A DNA stretch of 64,000 nucleotides, from assembly GCA_001464935.1 (NCBI GenBank), contig LNEL01000064.1, forward strand, positions 1 through 64,000. Direction: 5' to 3'. This DNA comes from Gammaproteobacteria bacterium Ga0077536 (GTDB taxonomy: Bacteria > Pseudomonadota > Gammaproteobacteria > Ga0077536). Below, in pieces: positions 9,172 through 18,552 of the stretch. The number at the start of each line of letters is the position of its first letter. Positions within the stretch are counted from its first letter, which is position 1. A model generated the notes under the pieces. That model saw only the letters and a list, made by a program, of their open reading frames with translations. It was not told the origin of the DNA and did no database searches. Both the position numbers and the translations under genes were made by a program.

Positions 9172-10062
9172 TCACGGTTCGATCGCGTGCGCCCCGGTCA
9201 GATCCGGGTTGGCCGCCACCCAGTCGGTGAGCGGGTAGTCCGTGGCCCAGCGGGTCACATAGTCGCCCATTGATTCGAACACCACGCCAGCGTGGCCTGC
9301 ATAGTAGTCGAGCAGCCGCTCGAGCAGCAGAAAGTAGCGTCCGCGACCGATCGTTTGCGGATGCAGCGTCAACACGAACGCGCCACCTTTGCAGTCGCGA
9401 TACGCGAAGTCGAAGTCGGCGCGCCAACTTTCTTCGAGCGTTGACGGTGCCTGCAGCCCGGTATTCATGCCGAGCACGAATTCGGTCGGCGGAAAATCGT
9501 CGAGCAGCCAGGTCACCGGCAGTTCGATGAGGTCGACCGTGGTGCCGAAGTGATACGCGCGATCGAGCGACCAGCGGTCGCCGCTGCGCAGGTAGTACGG
9601 GTAGAAGTCGTGTCCCATGCAGCTCGAGTCGTACTGGAAGCCGTACTCGAGCAACAGGTCGACCGTGCGCGGACTGAAGTCCCAGGCCGGTGACCGATAG
9701 CCGAGCGGCCGCACGCCGGCCACGCGGTCCAGGGCCTCGAGCCCCAGTTCGAGCACGCGCCGCTCGCCGGCTTCATCGAAGGCGGCGGGGTTTTCGTGGA
9801 CCCAGCCGTGGTGGCAGATCTCATGCCCGCCATCGCAGATTTGATCGATGAGCCGCGGGTAGGCATACGCCGTGTGGCCCGGGACCGCGAACGTCGCGCG
9901 GATACCGCGTTCGTCGAGCAGGCGCAGGATGCGCGGCAGGGCGACGGCACCGAACTGCCCGCGCGAAATCATGCTCGGATTGCTGGTCTTCAGGCTGCCG
10001 ATCCACGATGACATCGCATCGAAGTCGAACGTGATACAGCAGGACAGCGTGCGTTCGGCCAT
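9172..10062 (-). CDS. Polysaccharide deacetylase family protein
   Basis: A 296-residue NodB-fold (carbohydrate esterase 4) protein. Metal-ligand motifs are visible: TFDFD at residues 11-15 and HGWVHE at 85-90 (HxxxH type), with later RSPAWDFSP and LTLHPQ segments. The family removes N-acetyl or formamide groups from sugars or, in the PuuE-like branch, acts on allantoin-type substrates. No signal peptide is seen, so it is probably cytoplasmic and closer to the PuuE-like branch than to chitin deacetylases. It is followed leftward by the composite repeat. The next gene upstream, a kappa-GST-like isomerase, is in the same orientation 44 bp away. Confidence 0.87.
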   Translation of the reverse strand: MAERTLSCCITFDFDAMSSWIGSLKTSNPSMISRGQFGAVALPRILRLLDERGIRATFAVPGHTAYAYPRLIDQICDGGHEICHHGWVHENPAAFDEAGERRVLELGLEALDRVAGVRPLGYRSPAWDFSPRTVDLLLEYGFQYDSSCMGHDFYPYYLRSGDRWSLDRAYHFGTTVDLIELPVTWLLDDFPPTEFVLGMNTGLQAPSTLEESWRADFDFAYRDCKGGAFVLTLHPQTIGRGRYFLLLERLLDYYAGHAGVVFESMGDYVTRWATDYPLTDWVAANPDLTGAHAIEP

Positions 10063-10106
10063 CGTCAGTCTCCCTCTTGCGTGAACAGGCGGATCGCCGG
10101 CGCGGA

Positions 10107-10709
10107 TCAGGCGCGCGTCAGACGATGTTGCAGCAACACGAGACGGTCATTGCCGAAGTACATGTCGCTGCCATCGAGGAACAGCGTGGGCGAACCGAAG
10201 CCGCCGCGCGCGATCAATTCGTCGGTGGTCTGACGCAGATGGTCCTTGTAACCGGTCTGTGCAATACGCGTGAAGAAGTCGGTGCGATCGAGTCCGGCGG
10301 TCGCCACGGCTTCGGCCAGCACGTCGTCGCGCGAGATGTCGGCAAGCGCCGACCAGTACAGCTGGAACACGGCGCGCGCGTACGGCACGAGGCAGCCGTG
10401 CTCGAGCGCGACGAAGGCGCCGCGCATCGCTTTGACGCTGTTGACCGGAAACACCGGCGGCTGGCCTATCGTCAGGCCCTGATAGGCCGCCCAGTCCTGC
10501 AAATCCTTGCGCGCATACGCGGCTTTCGCCGGCACGGGCTGCTCGCGCGCGGCATAGACGCTGGGATTGACGGTATTGAACACGCCGCCGACGAGAATCG
10601 GCTTCCAGACGAGCTCAGCGACGGTCGGCGGGAACAGGCTCAGGGCCTGTTCGAACGCGAGATAGGTCCAGGGGCTGGAACAGTCGAAGAAGAACTCGAT
10701 GCGGTGCAT
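10107..10709 (-). CDS. 2-hydroxychromene-2-carboxylate isomerase / kappa-GST-like (DsbA-fold)
   Basis: A 200-residue thioredoxin-fold protein. The N-terminus MHRIEFFFDCSSPWTYLAFE has the SPW/Y signature with the active-site serine of kappa-class glutathione transferases and HCCA isomerases. PPVFPVNSVKAMRG and GSPTLFLDG match the same family. Such enzymes isomerise aromatic-ring catabolites with glutathione. It probably shares a transcript with the deacetylase downstream (44-bp gap), but no aromatic pathway genes are adjacent, so the substrate is unknown. Confidence 0.85.
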   Translation of the reverse strand: MHRIEFFFDCSSPWTYLAFEQALSLFPPTVAELVWKPILVGGVFNTVNPSVYAAREQPVPAKAAYARKDLQDWAAYQGLTIGQPPVFPVNSVKAMRGAFVALEHGCLVPYARAVFQLYWSALADISRDDVLAEAVATAGLDRTDFFTRIAQTGYKDHLRQTTDELIARGGFGSPTLFLDGSDMYFGNDRLVLLQHRLTRA

Positions 10710-10750
10710 GCCTCACCCCGGCGGCAAGTGCCGCTTGAATGCCAGTCCAG

Positions 10751-10828
10751 CCACGGAGAACACGGAGAAATCAACCAGACCCGATTATCCAATTTTTCTT
10801 TCTCCGTGTCCTCCATGTCTCCGTGTCT
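10751..10828. repeat. Family C palindromic repeat (CCACGGAGAACACGGAGA), copy 1
   Basis: Left arm CCACGGAGAACACGGAGAAA (10751-10770) and right arm TTTCTCCGTGTCCTCCATGT near 10799-10818 form an imperfect inverted repeat around about 30 bp. The same arms occur at 41531-41677 and 48543-48679. It lies between gdhA and the isomerase gene. Confidence 0.7.
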
Positions 10829-10857
10829 GAACAGCTGAGCGTCATTGCGCTCCCGTG

Positions 10858-10924
10858 GTAGGTTGGGCTGACGCAGGAAGCCCAACCTACGACCGGAGCG
10901 TATTTGCGCTCAGCAATTTAGATC
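10858..10924. repeat. Family A REP-like palindrome, copy 1 (solo)
   Basis: GTAGGTTGGGC (10858-10868) and GCCCAACCTAC (10880-10890) pair perfectly over 11 bp around TGACGCAGGAA. An end module (ACGACCGGAGCG..TTTGCGCTCAGC) follows to about 10924. This module recurs beside the other family A copies. The stem lies just downstream of the gdhA stop and could act as its terminator. Confidence 0.75.
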
Positions 10925-10928
10925 GAAT

Positions 10929-12287
10929 TCAAACCACGCCGTACGCCAGCATCGCGTCGGCGACCTTGACGAAGCCGGCGATGTTCGCGCCGCGCACGTA
11001 GTCGACGAACTTCTTGTCTTTCGTCTGCCCGTATTCGACGCAGCTGGCGTGGATGTCCTTCATGATGTCCGTCAGCAGGCGCTGCAGCTCTTCTTCCTTC
11101 CACGAGATCTTCGCGCTGTTCTGGCTCATCTCGAGGCCCGACACGCCGACGCCGCCGGCGTTGGCTGCCTTGGCGGGACCGAACAGGATGCGGGCGTCGA
11201 GAAACGCGTCGATGCCCTCGATGACCGTCGGCATGTTCGCGCCTTCGGAGACGCCGATGCAGCCGTTCTTCAACAGCGTCTTCGCGTCCTCGAGCAGGAT
11301 TTCGTTCTGCGTCGCGCACGGGAAGGCGAGCTGGCAGGGCACGCCCCACGGGCGCTTGCCTGCATGGTATTTCGCTTTCTTGAATTTCTTCGCGTATTCC
11401 TCGATGCGGCCGCGCTTCTCGTTCTTGAGCGCCTTGACCCAGTCGAGCTTCTCCTGGGTGAAGCCTTCGGGATCGTGGATGTAGCCGTCGGAATCGGACA
11501 TCGTGACCACTTTGCCGCCGAGCTGCGTGATCTTCTCGACTGCGTACTGCGCGACGTTGCCGGAACCCGACACCACGCAGATCTTGCCGTCGATCGCATC
11601 CTTGCGGTGCGCGAGCATGTTCTGCATGAAGTAGGTCGCGCCGTAGCCGGTGGCCTCGGTGCGAATCAGGCTGCCGCCGTACTCGAGGCCCTTGCCGGTC
11701 AGCACGCCCGTGTGCTGGCGCGTGATGCGTTTCCACTGCCCGAACATGTAGCCGATCTCGCGGGCGCCGACGCCGATGTCGCCGGCCGGCACGTCGATGT
11801 CGTCGCCGATGTGGCGATAGAGTTCGGTCATGAACGACTGGCAGAAGCGCATGACCTCGTGGTCCGACTTGCCCTTCGGGTTGAAGTTCGCACCGCCCTT
11901 GCCGCCGCCCATCGGCAGCCCCGTCAGGCTGTTCTTGAAGGTCTGCTCGAAGGCGAGGAACTTGAGGATCGACTCGTTGACACTCGGATGAAAGCGGATG
12001 CCGCCCTTGTAGGGGCCGATGGCATTGTTGTTCTGGATGCGCCAGCCGCGATTGACGCGGATATTGCCTTCGTCATCTTCCCAGCAAACCCGGAATGACA
12101 CCACGCGGTCGGGTTCCGCGATCCGGCGCATGATCTGGTATTCGTGATAGAGGGGTTTGTCGACGATGAAGTCGAAGATCGGTTTGGAGACTTCGTAGAC
12201 GGCCTGATGGAATTCGGTCTGGCCCGGGTTGCGCTTCCTGAGACCATCCATGAAATGGTCCAGCGTCACCGCTGTGTTCTTGCCCAT
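10929..12287 (-). CDS. gdhA: NADP-type glutamate dehydrogenase
   Basis: A 452-residue hexameric-type glutamate dehydrogenase (E. coli GdhA has 447) that aminates 2-oxoglutarate to glutamate. The PMGGGKGG motif places the catalytic lysine at residue 130. The PAGDIGVGAREIGYMFG segment and the Rossmann motif VSGSGNVAQYA are intact. Start set at 12287 (MGKNTAVTLDHF): GGGAGTG precedes this ATG and the in-frame extension upstream has no similarity. It is monocistronic, with a family A palindrome directly after the stop. Confidence 0.95.
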   Translation of the reverse strand: MGKNTAVTLDHFMDGLRKRNPGQTEFHQAVYEVSKPIFDFIVDKPLYHEYQIMRRIAEPDRVVSFRVCWEDDEGNIRVNRGWRIQNNNAIGPYKGGIRFHPSVNESILKFLAFEQTFKNSLTGLPMGGGKGGANFNPKGKSDHEVMRFCQSFMTELYRHIGDDIDVPAGDIGVGAREIGYMFGQWKRITRQHTGVLTGKGLEYGGSLIRTEATGYGATYFMQNMLAHRKDAIDGKICVVSGSGNVAQYAVEKITQLGGKVVTMSDSDGYIHDPEGFTQEKLDWVKALKNEKRGRIEEYAKKFKKAKYHAGKRPWGVPCQLAFPCATQNEILLEDAKTLLKNGCIGVSEGANMPTVIEGIDAFLDARILFGPAKAANAGGVGVSGLEMSQNSAKISWKEEELQRLLTDIMKDIHASCVEYGQTKDKKFVDYVRGANIAGFVKVADAMLAYGVV

Positions 12288-12450
12288 GCGTGTCACTCCC
12301 AAGTGTGTGTGCCTGTCGTCGCCCGCGATGTGCCCGGGGCTTGGAGCCCGTCTCATCGTAGGACATCAGCGAGCGACCTGACGGCGCGCGCGACCTACCA
12401 GTAACGGTCGCGGGGCCGGCTTACTTGAGGCGAGGACCGGGAGAGCGGGA

Positions 12451-13632
12451 TCAAAGGGCCGGGCTGGACAGGAAATCGCGGGCCACGCGCACCCAGTAAC
12501 TGGCGCCGAGCGGGATGACCTCGTCGTTGAAGTCGTAGTACGGATTGTGCAGCAGCCCGCCGGGTGTGCCGGCGCTGCCGAGCCACGCATAACAACCGCG
12601 CTGCACCTGCAGCATCCAGCCGAAATCCTCCGAGCCCATGCTCGGCGCCGCGTCGTGCACGACGCGATCGGCGCCGACGAGGGCGGCGGCGGAGGTGGCG
12701 GCAAAACGGGTTTCGGCGGCGCTGTTGATCGTCGGCGGAAAGCGGTGCTCGTAGCGCCAGCTGAAGGTGCAGCCGTGCGCGGCCGCATAGCCCTCGCCAA
12801 TCTCGCGCATGCGCCGTTCGATCAGCGCCTGCACCTCGGGTTTGAAACTGCGCACGGTGCCGCGCAGCACGACGTCTTCTGGAATCACGGCCCAGGCGTT
12901 GCCGGCGTGGATCTGCGTGACCGACAGCACGCCCGCTTCCAGCGGATCGACATTGCGCGCCACGATGCCCTGCCAGGCCTGCACGAGTGCGCAGGCGCCG
13001 ACGACGGGGTCGATGGCCATGTGGGGCTGTGCGGCATGACCGCCGCGACCGGTCAGCTTTGCTTCGAAGATGTCCATCGCCGCCATCACCGGCCCCGGCC
13101 GCAGCGCGATCTGCCCGACCGGCAGCCACGGCCAGTTGTGCAGCCCGAACACGGCGTCGACCGGAAACCGCGTGAACAGGCCGTCGTCCATCATGGCCTT
13201 CGCCCCGGCTTCGCCTTCTTCGGCCGGCTGGAAGATGAAATGGATGGTGCCGTCGAAATCGCGCGTGCGGGCCAGGTGCTCGGCGGCCGCGAGCAGCATC
13301 ACGGTGTGGCCGTCGTGCCCGCAGGCGTGCATGCAGCCCTCGTGCTGCGAGCGATGGGCGAAGTCGTTCAGTTCCTGCATCGGCAGCGCGTCCATGTCCG
13401 CGCGCAAGCCGACCCGGCGCGCACCGCGACCCGCCTGCAGCGTGCCGACGACCCCGGTGCCGCCGAGGCCGCGCGTGATCGGGATGCCGAAACTTTCGAG
13501 TTTCGCGGCGACGAAGTCCGCGGTGCGATGTTCCTGGTACGCAAGTTCGGGGTGGGCGTGGAGATCGCGACGCCAGTCGGCGTAACGGGACTGGTCGGCG
13601 GCGATGGCGGGCTGGATCTGGAGCGTGGACAT
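12451..13632 (-). CDS. M20 family amidohydrolase (hippurate hydrolase-like)
   Basis: A 393-residue M20D metallopeptidase-type amidohydrolase. The metal-binding motif MHACGHDGHTVMLL, the catalytic glutamates in PAEEGEAGAK, and GLHNWPWLPVG are in place. A dimerisation lid domain occupies the middle and the late ligand segment SMGSEDFGWM is present. The family hydrolyses N-acyl amino acids, hippurate or indole-3-acetyl amino acids. The exact amide is not predictable. It is leftward and apparently monocistronic, 76 bp downstream of the sirtuin stop. Confidence 0.9.
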   Translation of the reverse strand: MSTLQIQPAIAADQSRYADWRRDLHAHPELAYQEHRTADFVAAKLESFGIPITRGLGGTGVVGTLQAGRGARRVGLRADMDALPMQELNDFAHRSQHEGCMHACGHDGHTVMLLAAAEHLARTRDFDGTIHFIFQPAEEGEAGAKAMMDDGLFTRFPVDAVFGLHNWPWLPVGQIALRPGPVMAAMDIFEAKLTGRGGHAAQPHMAIDPVVGACALVQAWQGIVARNVDPLEAGVLSVTQIHAGNAWAVIPEDVVLRGTVRSFKPEVQALIERRMREIGEGYAAAHGCTFSWRYEHRFPPTINSAAETRFAATSAAALVGADRVVHDAAPSMGSEDFGWMLQVQRGCYAWLGSAGTPGGLLHNPYYDFNDEVIPLGASYWVRVARDFLSSPAL

Positions 13633-13708
13633 CGGACACCTCGGCGCTGCGGGACGGTCACTGTACCGCCCGGTTCCCGCGCGCTCAATGCGGCCGCTGG
13701 CGGCCGCG

Positions 13709-14464
13709 CTAGTCGACGCCGACGGCCGAGCCCAGCGTCGGGCCGATGTCCGCCCGCAGCGCGAGGTCGGCCTGGTCGTCCTGCTCGGTCGGTTCGCGGT
13801 TCACGATCGCGAGCCGTGCGCCGTGACGCTTGGCCAGCAGCGGAAAGCCCGCGGCCGGATAGACCACGAGCGAGGAGCCGAGCACGAGGAACAGATCGCA
13901 GGCGAGCGTCTCCTCCTGCGCGCGCGCCATCGCGCGGGCCGGCATCGACTGACCGAACGAGATCGTCGCGGCCTTCACCAGCCCACCGCAGTTGCGGCAA
14001 TGCGGCAGCGTGCCATCGGCGATGAACGCCGCCTTGATCGGCGCGAGTTCATGCCGCAGCCCGCATTCGAGGCAGGTGGCGTAGGTGCCGTTGCCGTGGA
14101 GTTCGACGATGTGCTTCTCGGGGACGCCCGATCGTTGATGCAGACCGTCGATGTTCTGCGTAATCACGCAGCTCGCCGCGCCCGATCTGACCAGCGCGGC
14201 GACCGCGCGGTGCCCGCGGTTCGGCGCAGCGACTTCCATGTCCCGATCGATTTCGACCTTGCGCCGCCACGCCTCGCGCCGCATCGCCTCGTGCGCGACG
14301 AAGTCGCGGAACTCGATCGGCTTCGCACGCGACCACACGCCCTGCGGGCTGCGGAAGTCCGGAATCCCGGACTCCGTGCTGATCCCGGCGCCCGTGAAGA
14401 TGACGATGCGGCGTGCGTCCCCGATCAGGGCGCGCAGCTGCGCGACCGCATCGTCATCGCTCAT
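13709..14464 (-). CDS. NAD-dependent protein deacylase, Sir2 family
   Basis: A 251-residue sirtuin. NAD-binding motifs GAGIS (residues 25-29) and TQNIDGLHQ (102-110) are present. The catalytic His123 lies in ELHGNG, and four zinc ligands are at Cys131, Cys134, Cys156 and Cys159. It removes acetyl or longer acyl groups from protein lysines using NAD. Start at 14464 (MSDDDAVAQL), 8 bp after the MAPEG stop, so the two are likely co-transcribed. A PatZ-like acyltransferase at 42800-45475 would be the natural counter-enzyme, though unlinked. Confidence 0.93.
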   Translation of the reverse strand: MSDDDAVAQLRALIGDARRIVIFTGAGISTESGIPDFRSPQGVWSRAKPIEFRDFVAHEAMRREAWRRKVEIDRDMEVAAPNRGHRAVAALVRSGAASCVITQNIDGLHQRSGVPEKHIVELHGNGTYATCLECGLRHELAPIKAAFIADGTLPHCRNCGGLVKAATISFGQSMPARAMARAQEETLACDLFLVLGSSLVVYPAAGFPLLAKRHGARLAIVNREPTEQDDQADLALRADIGPTLGSAVGVD

Positions 14465-14472
14465 CGGCGCGC

Positions 14473-14883
14473 TCAGGCCGCGACGGTCCAGAACTGCCAG
14501 GCCCAGATCAGCGCAATCACCATCTGCACGCTGAACGCCGTCGCGCGCAGCAGCACGGCAGGCGTGCTGCCGGACGCGATGTGCGCGACCGTCTGCACGA
14601 CGCGCGCCCCGAACACCACGCTCGCGAGACCGTTGGTGATCGCGAGCTGGTCGGTGGCGAGCGCGTAGAGCAGGAGGCTCGCGATGATGGCGAGATTCTC
14701 GAGGCTGTTGGCATGGGCGCGGGTCACGCGGCGGCCGAAGTCGCCGAGATCGGTGCCGTCGGGAGAGAAGGTATTCAGCGCATGGCCGCGTCGCGTCGCG
14801 CTGGCGCGCACGAACACCAGCACGAACGTCAGCAGCACCGACCAGACGACGAAGCCCAGCAGGGCGCACCCGGTAGCAGACAT
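14473..14883 (-). CDS. MAPEG family membrane protein
   Basis: A 136-residue integral membrane protein with four predicted helices and the MAPEG pattern (VRASATRRGHALNTF..RRVTRAHANSLENLA). The family (membrane-associated proteins in eicosanoid and glutathione metabolism) includes glutathione S-transferases, but bacterial members are mostly uncharacterised. It is first of a two-gene leftward unit with the sirtuin. The 127 bp upstream contain an A+T-rich stretch (14905-14930) suitable for a promoter. Confidence 0.8.
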   Translation of the reverse strand: MSATGCALLGFVVWSVLLTFVLVFVRASATRRGHALNTFSPDGTDLGDFGRRVTRAHANSLENLAIIASLLLYALATDQLAITNGLASVVFGARVVQTVAHIASGSTPAVLLRATAFSVQMVIALIWAWQFWTVAA

Positions 14884-15010
14884 GTTTCTCCCCCTTGTCC
14901 AGTGTTGATCGAATTTTGATTATTGAATGACGGTCGCGAGGTCCGCGCCGTGCACAGAGCATAGGGAAAGCGCCGGCATCGCGGTAGCGATGCGGTGTCG
15001 ATTGGTCGAG

Positions 15011-16450
15011 TCAGCGCGCCGGCGGGCGACGCAGCTGCCAGGGCGCGGCGCGTTCGACCTGCGCGGACACCTGCAGCACGGTGGTATCGGCGCCGAGCCG
15101 GCCGACCAGCTGCACGCCCACCGGCAACCCGTCCGCAGTCCAGTGCAGCGGCAGCGATGCGGCCGGCTGCCCGGTAACGTTGAATGGTGCCGTGAACACG
15201 ATATACGGCACGGTGCCGCGCAGCGGACCCATCGGATCTTCCGCCGTCGCGGCATAAGCGCCGATGCGCGGTGGCGGCGCCGCGGCGACGGGGGTCAGCA
15301 GCAGGTCGTACGCGTCCCACCAGCCGGCGATGCGTCGCGCCCAGCTCTGCAGATACACCTGCGCGCGCAGGTAGTCGACGCCGCTGACGGCCTTGCCCAT
15401 CTGATGGATGATCGCCGTATGGGCCTCGAGATCGCCGTCCTCGAGCGGACGTCCGCTGGCCGCAATCGCAGCCTCCAGATCGTGCGCGGTCCACGCCGCG
15501 ACCATGCGCATGAAATGGCGCTCGTCGTCCGTTTCGTCGAGCGCGGGGGGATGGGCTTCCTCGACGTGATGTCCGAGATCCTGGAGCAGCTGCGCCGCCG
15601 CCTCGACGGCCCGCCGGCAGTCCTCGTGCAGCATCATGCGCTCGCCGGGGCAGCGCCCGAGCCAACCGATGCGCAGGCGGGGCGCGTCCTCTGCCAGCGC
15701 TGCGAGGCCGGCGCCTGGTGACCAGATGTTCGGATAGGGATCGCCGGCATGGGCGCCGGCGGACACATCGAGCAGCGCGGCGGAATCGCGCACCGAACGC
15801 GTCAGCACGTGCTCGTGAGCGGCGCCCATCCACACGTCCCCGCGGGACGGCCCGTGCGAAATCAGTCCGCGACTCGGCTTCAGTCCGTACAGCCCGCAGT
15901 GCGAGGCCGGCACGCGGATCGACCCGCCGCCGTCGTTGCCGTGGGCTATCGCGACCATGCCCGCGGCGACCGCTGCCGCCGAGCCACCGCTCGACCCGCC
16001 CGGTGAATGTGCGAGCGACCACGGATTGCGCGTGGGCCCGTAGGCCGTGGGTTCGGTGGTGCACACGGTGCCGAACTCCGGCGTGTTGGTGCGGCCGAGA
16101 ATCACGAGTCCGGCGCGGCGATAGCGGGCGGCGAGATGGCTGTCCTCGCGCGCGCGATAGCCGATGCGCTGCAGGTAACGGCTGCCGCTGTGGCAGGGGT
16201 CGCCGGCCGTCGTCAGCATCAGATCCTTGACGAGGAACGGCACGCCGGCGAACGGCGCCTCGCGCGCGAGCGCTGACGTCTCGGCGCGGGCGGCATCGAA
16301 GCGCTGGTGAATGACGGCGTTCAGCGCCGGGTTCAGGGCTTCGATGCGCGCGATCGCGAGTTCGAGGAGTTCGCGCGGGCTAATCTTTCCCGTCCGGAGC
16401 AGGGCGGCCTGCGCGGTGGCATCGAGCGAGAGCGGATCGGTGTCGGTCAT
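15011..16450 (-). CDS. Amidase (amidase signature family)
   Basis: A 479-residue amidase-signature hydrolase. The Ser-cisSer-Lys catalytic triad is visible as Lys75 (PFLVKDLML), Ser153-Ser154 ([12 protein letters not shown]) and Ser177 ([10 protein letters not shown]). GRTNTPEFG and [10 protein letters not shown] are also typical. No GatB/GatC genes are near and the C-terminal part differs from GatA, so this is a stand-alone amidase, not the tRNA amidotransferase subunit. Substrates of such enzymes range from aliphatic amides to 6-aminohexanoate oligomers; none can be chosen. Confidence 0.9.
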   Translation of the reverse strand: MTDTDPLSLDATAQAALLRTGKISPRELLELAIARIEALNPALNAVIHQRFDAARAETSALAREAPFAGVPFLVKDLMLTTAGDPCHSGSRYLQRIGYRAREDSHLAARYRRAGLVILGRTNTPEFGTVCTTEPTAYGPTRNPWSLAHSPGGSSGGSAAAVAAGMVAIAHGNDGGGSIRVPASHCGLYGLKPSRGLISHGPSRGDVWMGAAHEHVLTRSVRDSAALLDVSAGAHAGDPYPNIWSPGAGLAALAEDAPRLRIGWLGRCPGERMMLHEDCRRAVEAAAQLLQDLGHHVEEAHPPALDETDDERHFMRMVAAWTAHDLEAAIAASGRPLEDGDLEAHTAIIHQMGKAVSGVDYLRAQVYLQSWARRIAGWWDAYDLLLTPVAAAPPPRIGAYAATAEDPMGPLRGTVPYIVFTAPFNVTGQPAASLPLHWTADGLPVGVQLVGRLGADTTVLQVSAQVERAAPWQLRRPPAR

Positions 16451-16601
16451 GGCTTCATCTTAGCAGGCAGGCGGGCACGCCCGCCGCAGTCCGCGGCCAC
16501 CGTTTGACCTGCCCGTCACCGGGCGACGCGCGGCGCAGGTATCGCTAATTCGCCGGTGCCTGATTACGATGCGGCGACCACCGCCTGACCGGAGTCCCCG
16601 C

Positions 16602-18395
16602 ATGCCGACATTCACGGCCTTTGCCCTGCGCGCGCTGCTGTGCAGCGTCCTGTTCCACGCCGGCGCCGTGGCGGCCGATGACAGCGTGCCGCCGACCACC
16701 GACTGGCCACTGTACGGGCTCGATTACTCGAACACGCGGTTCAGCCCGCTGACGCAGATCGACAAGGGCAATGTCGCCGGCCTGACGCGCGCATGGACGG
16801 TCAAGACCGGCATTCCCGGCACATTCCAGGCGAGCCCGGTGGTGCGCGACGGCGTGATGTACGTGTCGACGCCGTTCAATCACGTGCTCGCGCTCGACGC
16901 GGCGACGGGCAGGGAGCTGTGGCGCTACACGCATCAGCTGACGCGCAAGGACTCGTGCTGCGGGCCGGCGAATCGCGGCGTCGCCGTCAACGACACGCAT
17001 GTCTATCTCGCGACGATCGACGCACGCGTCATTGCGCTCGACCGCACGAACGGCACACCGGCATGGGAGTTCGCGCTGACGCACGGCGACGACGGCGCGA
17101 TGGAGGATCTGGGCCAACTGCTCGCCGTGCCCGAGTTCAAGGGCGCCACGCAGACCGGACAGACCGGCTACAGCGCCAACATGGCGCCGCAGGTCATCGG
17201 CGATCTCGTGCTCGTCGGCGTGACCGGCGCGGGCTATGGCCTGCACGTCGAGACGACCGAGGAAGGCGCGCCGCAGATTTCGGTGGCCGGCCTGGGCGGT
17301 GAGAAGCTCGGCCTGCGCGGCTTTCTCGTTGCCCTCGACAGTGCCACCGGCAAGGAACGCTGGCGCTGGTACGTGACGGGCGAAGGGTGGGAAGCGGACT
17401 TCAGCGCCGAGACCGCCTACGGCGTGCCGCTGAACCGCGATCTGGCCGCGGAGCGCGCGGCGCTCGAGCGCTACGGCGAGAGCTGGCGTTTCGGCGGCGG
17501 CTCGGTCTGGACCACGCCGGCGGTCGATGAGGCGCGCGGTCTGATCTACATCGGCACCGGCAATCCGGCGCCCCAGATGGACGATGCGACGCGGCCCGGC
17601 GACAACCGTCACTCGATCAGTCTCGTCGCGCTCGATCTCGCGACCGGCAAGCTGCGCTGGGCCTATCAGCAGGTGCCGCACGATCGCTGGGGCTATGACG
17701 TCGCGAGCCCGCCGGTGCTGTTCTCGCTCGAGATCGACGGCAAGCCGCGCGACGTCGTCGCCCAGGCCAGCAAGGTCGGCTGGCTGTTCGTGCACGATCG
17801 CGAGAGCGGTGAACTGCTGCGTCGCTCGGCGCCGTTCGTGCCGCAGGAGAACCTCTTCGCGCGGCCGACCGCCGAGGGCGTGCGCATCGCGCCGTCCGCG
17901 CTCGGTGGCTGTTCGTGGTCGCCGATCTCGGTCGATCTCGCGCAGGGCCGGGCCTTCATCGCCGCCGTGCACTGGCCGGCGATGTATTACTCGCGCAAGC
18001 TCGATCAGCCCGGTCTGCCATGGGATACCTACACCTTCGTCAAACCAATCCCCGGCGCCGGCGAGGGCGTGCTGGCCGCGATTGATTTGCACAGTGGCGA
18101 CATTGCGTGGCGCGCGCCGATGGACCAGCCGCTGATCGGCGGGGTGCTCGCGACGGCCGGCAAGGTGGTGTTCGTCGGCGAGTCGGGCGGGCGCTTCACT
18201 GCCCTCGGCAGTGAAGACGGGAAAAAACTCTGGTCCGAAGCGATAGCGTCCGGCGTCAACGCGCCACCCGTCACGTATGCCGTCGGCGGCCGGCAGTTCG
18301 TTGCGGTGGCGGCGGGCGGCAACAGCCTGTTCGGTTTCAAGACCGGCGACGAGCTGATCAGTTATGCGCTGCCCGATGCGGGAAAAACTCCCTGA
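16602..18395 (+). CDS. PQQ-dependent alcohol dehydrogenase-like quinoprotein, no cytochrome domain
   Basis: A 597-residue exported protein with a signal peptide (residues about 1-22, ending VAADDS) and an eight-bladed quinoprotein propeller. The adjacent cysteines Cys119-Cys120 (CCGPANRG) match the vicinal disulfide that covers PQQ in methanol and ethanol dehydrogenases. Tryptophan-docking repeats (ALDAATGRELWRY, ALDLATGKLRWAYQ) recur. The C-terminal cytochrome c domain of quinohaemoproteins is absent, so electrons must leave through a separate cytochrome. Start at 16602 on signal-peptide grounds with CGGAG upstream. No PQQ-synthesis or cytochrome genes are in the window. Confidence 0.88.
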   Translation: MPTFTAFALRALLCSVLFHAGAVAADDSVPPTTDWPLYGLDYSNTRFSPLTQIDKGNVAGLTRAWTVKTGIPGTFQASPVVRDGVMYVSTPFNHVLALDAATGRELWRYTHQLTRKDSCCGPANRGVAVNDTHVYLATIDARVIALDRTNGTPAWEFALTHGDDGAMEDLGQLLAVPEFKGATQTGQTGYSANMAPQVIGDLVLVGVTGAGYGLHVETTEEGAPQISVAGLGGEKLGLRGFLVALDSATGKERWRWYVTGEGWEADFSAETAYGVPLNRDLAAERAALERYGESWRFGGGSVWTTPAVDEARGLIYIGTGNPAPQMDDATRPGDNRHSISLVALDLATGKLRWAYQQVPHDRWGYDVASPPVLFSLEIDGKPRDVVAQASKVGWLFVHDRESGELLRRSAPFVPQENLFARPTAEGVRIAPSALGGCSWSPISVDLAQGRAFIAAVHWPAMYYSRKLDQPGLPWDTYTFVKPIPGAGEGVLAAIDLHSGDIAWRAPMDQPLIGGVLATAGKVVFVGESGGRFTALGSEDGKKLWSEAIASGVNAPPVTYAVGGRQFVAVAAGGNSLFGFKTGDELISYALPDAGKTP

Positions 18396-18448
18396 TGCGC
18401 CATCACGGAACGATGAACCGGATGGGCGCATGTCGCGTAGCAACACAC

Positions 18449-18529
18449 GGGGCCCGCATTGATCGAAGCGCCGGCCGGCATGACCACCCACACCCCTGGC
18501 GGTTGGCGCGGCTGGTCAGTGCGGGCCCC
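18449..18529. other. Nested inverted repeats after the quinoprotein gene
   Basis: An outer 10-bp perfect arm pair, GGGGCCCGCA (18449-18458) with TGCGGGCCCC (18520-18529), encloses an inner 6-bp pair TGACCA (18481-18486) with TGGTCA (18514-18519) and the palindrome GCCGGCCGGC. Together they could fold into a branched RNA of about 80 nt. It may be the 3' end structure of the quinoprotein transcript or the 5' leader of the next small gene. Confidence 0.4.
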
Positions 18530-18552
18530 TTGACCTGCCGCAGGCCACTGGC

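Noticed and set aside
10751-10890. Possible CRISPR-like array from the clustered short repeats
   Set aside because: The units are palindromic, two different families side by side, with no regular spacers and no cas genes.
12547-14025. Long rightward open frame opposite the M20 amidohydrolase and sirtuin genes
   Set aside because: It is a product of high G+C codon bias. Its translation is Arg/Ala/Gly-rich and family-less, while the opposite strand carries two complete, motif-bearing enzymes.
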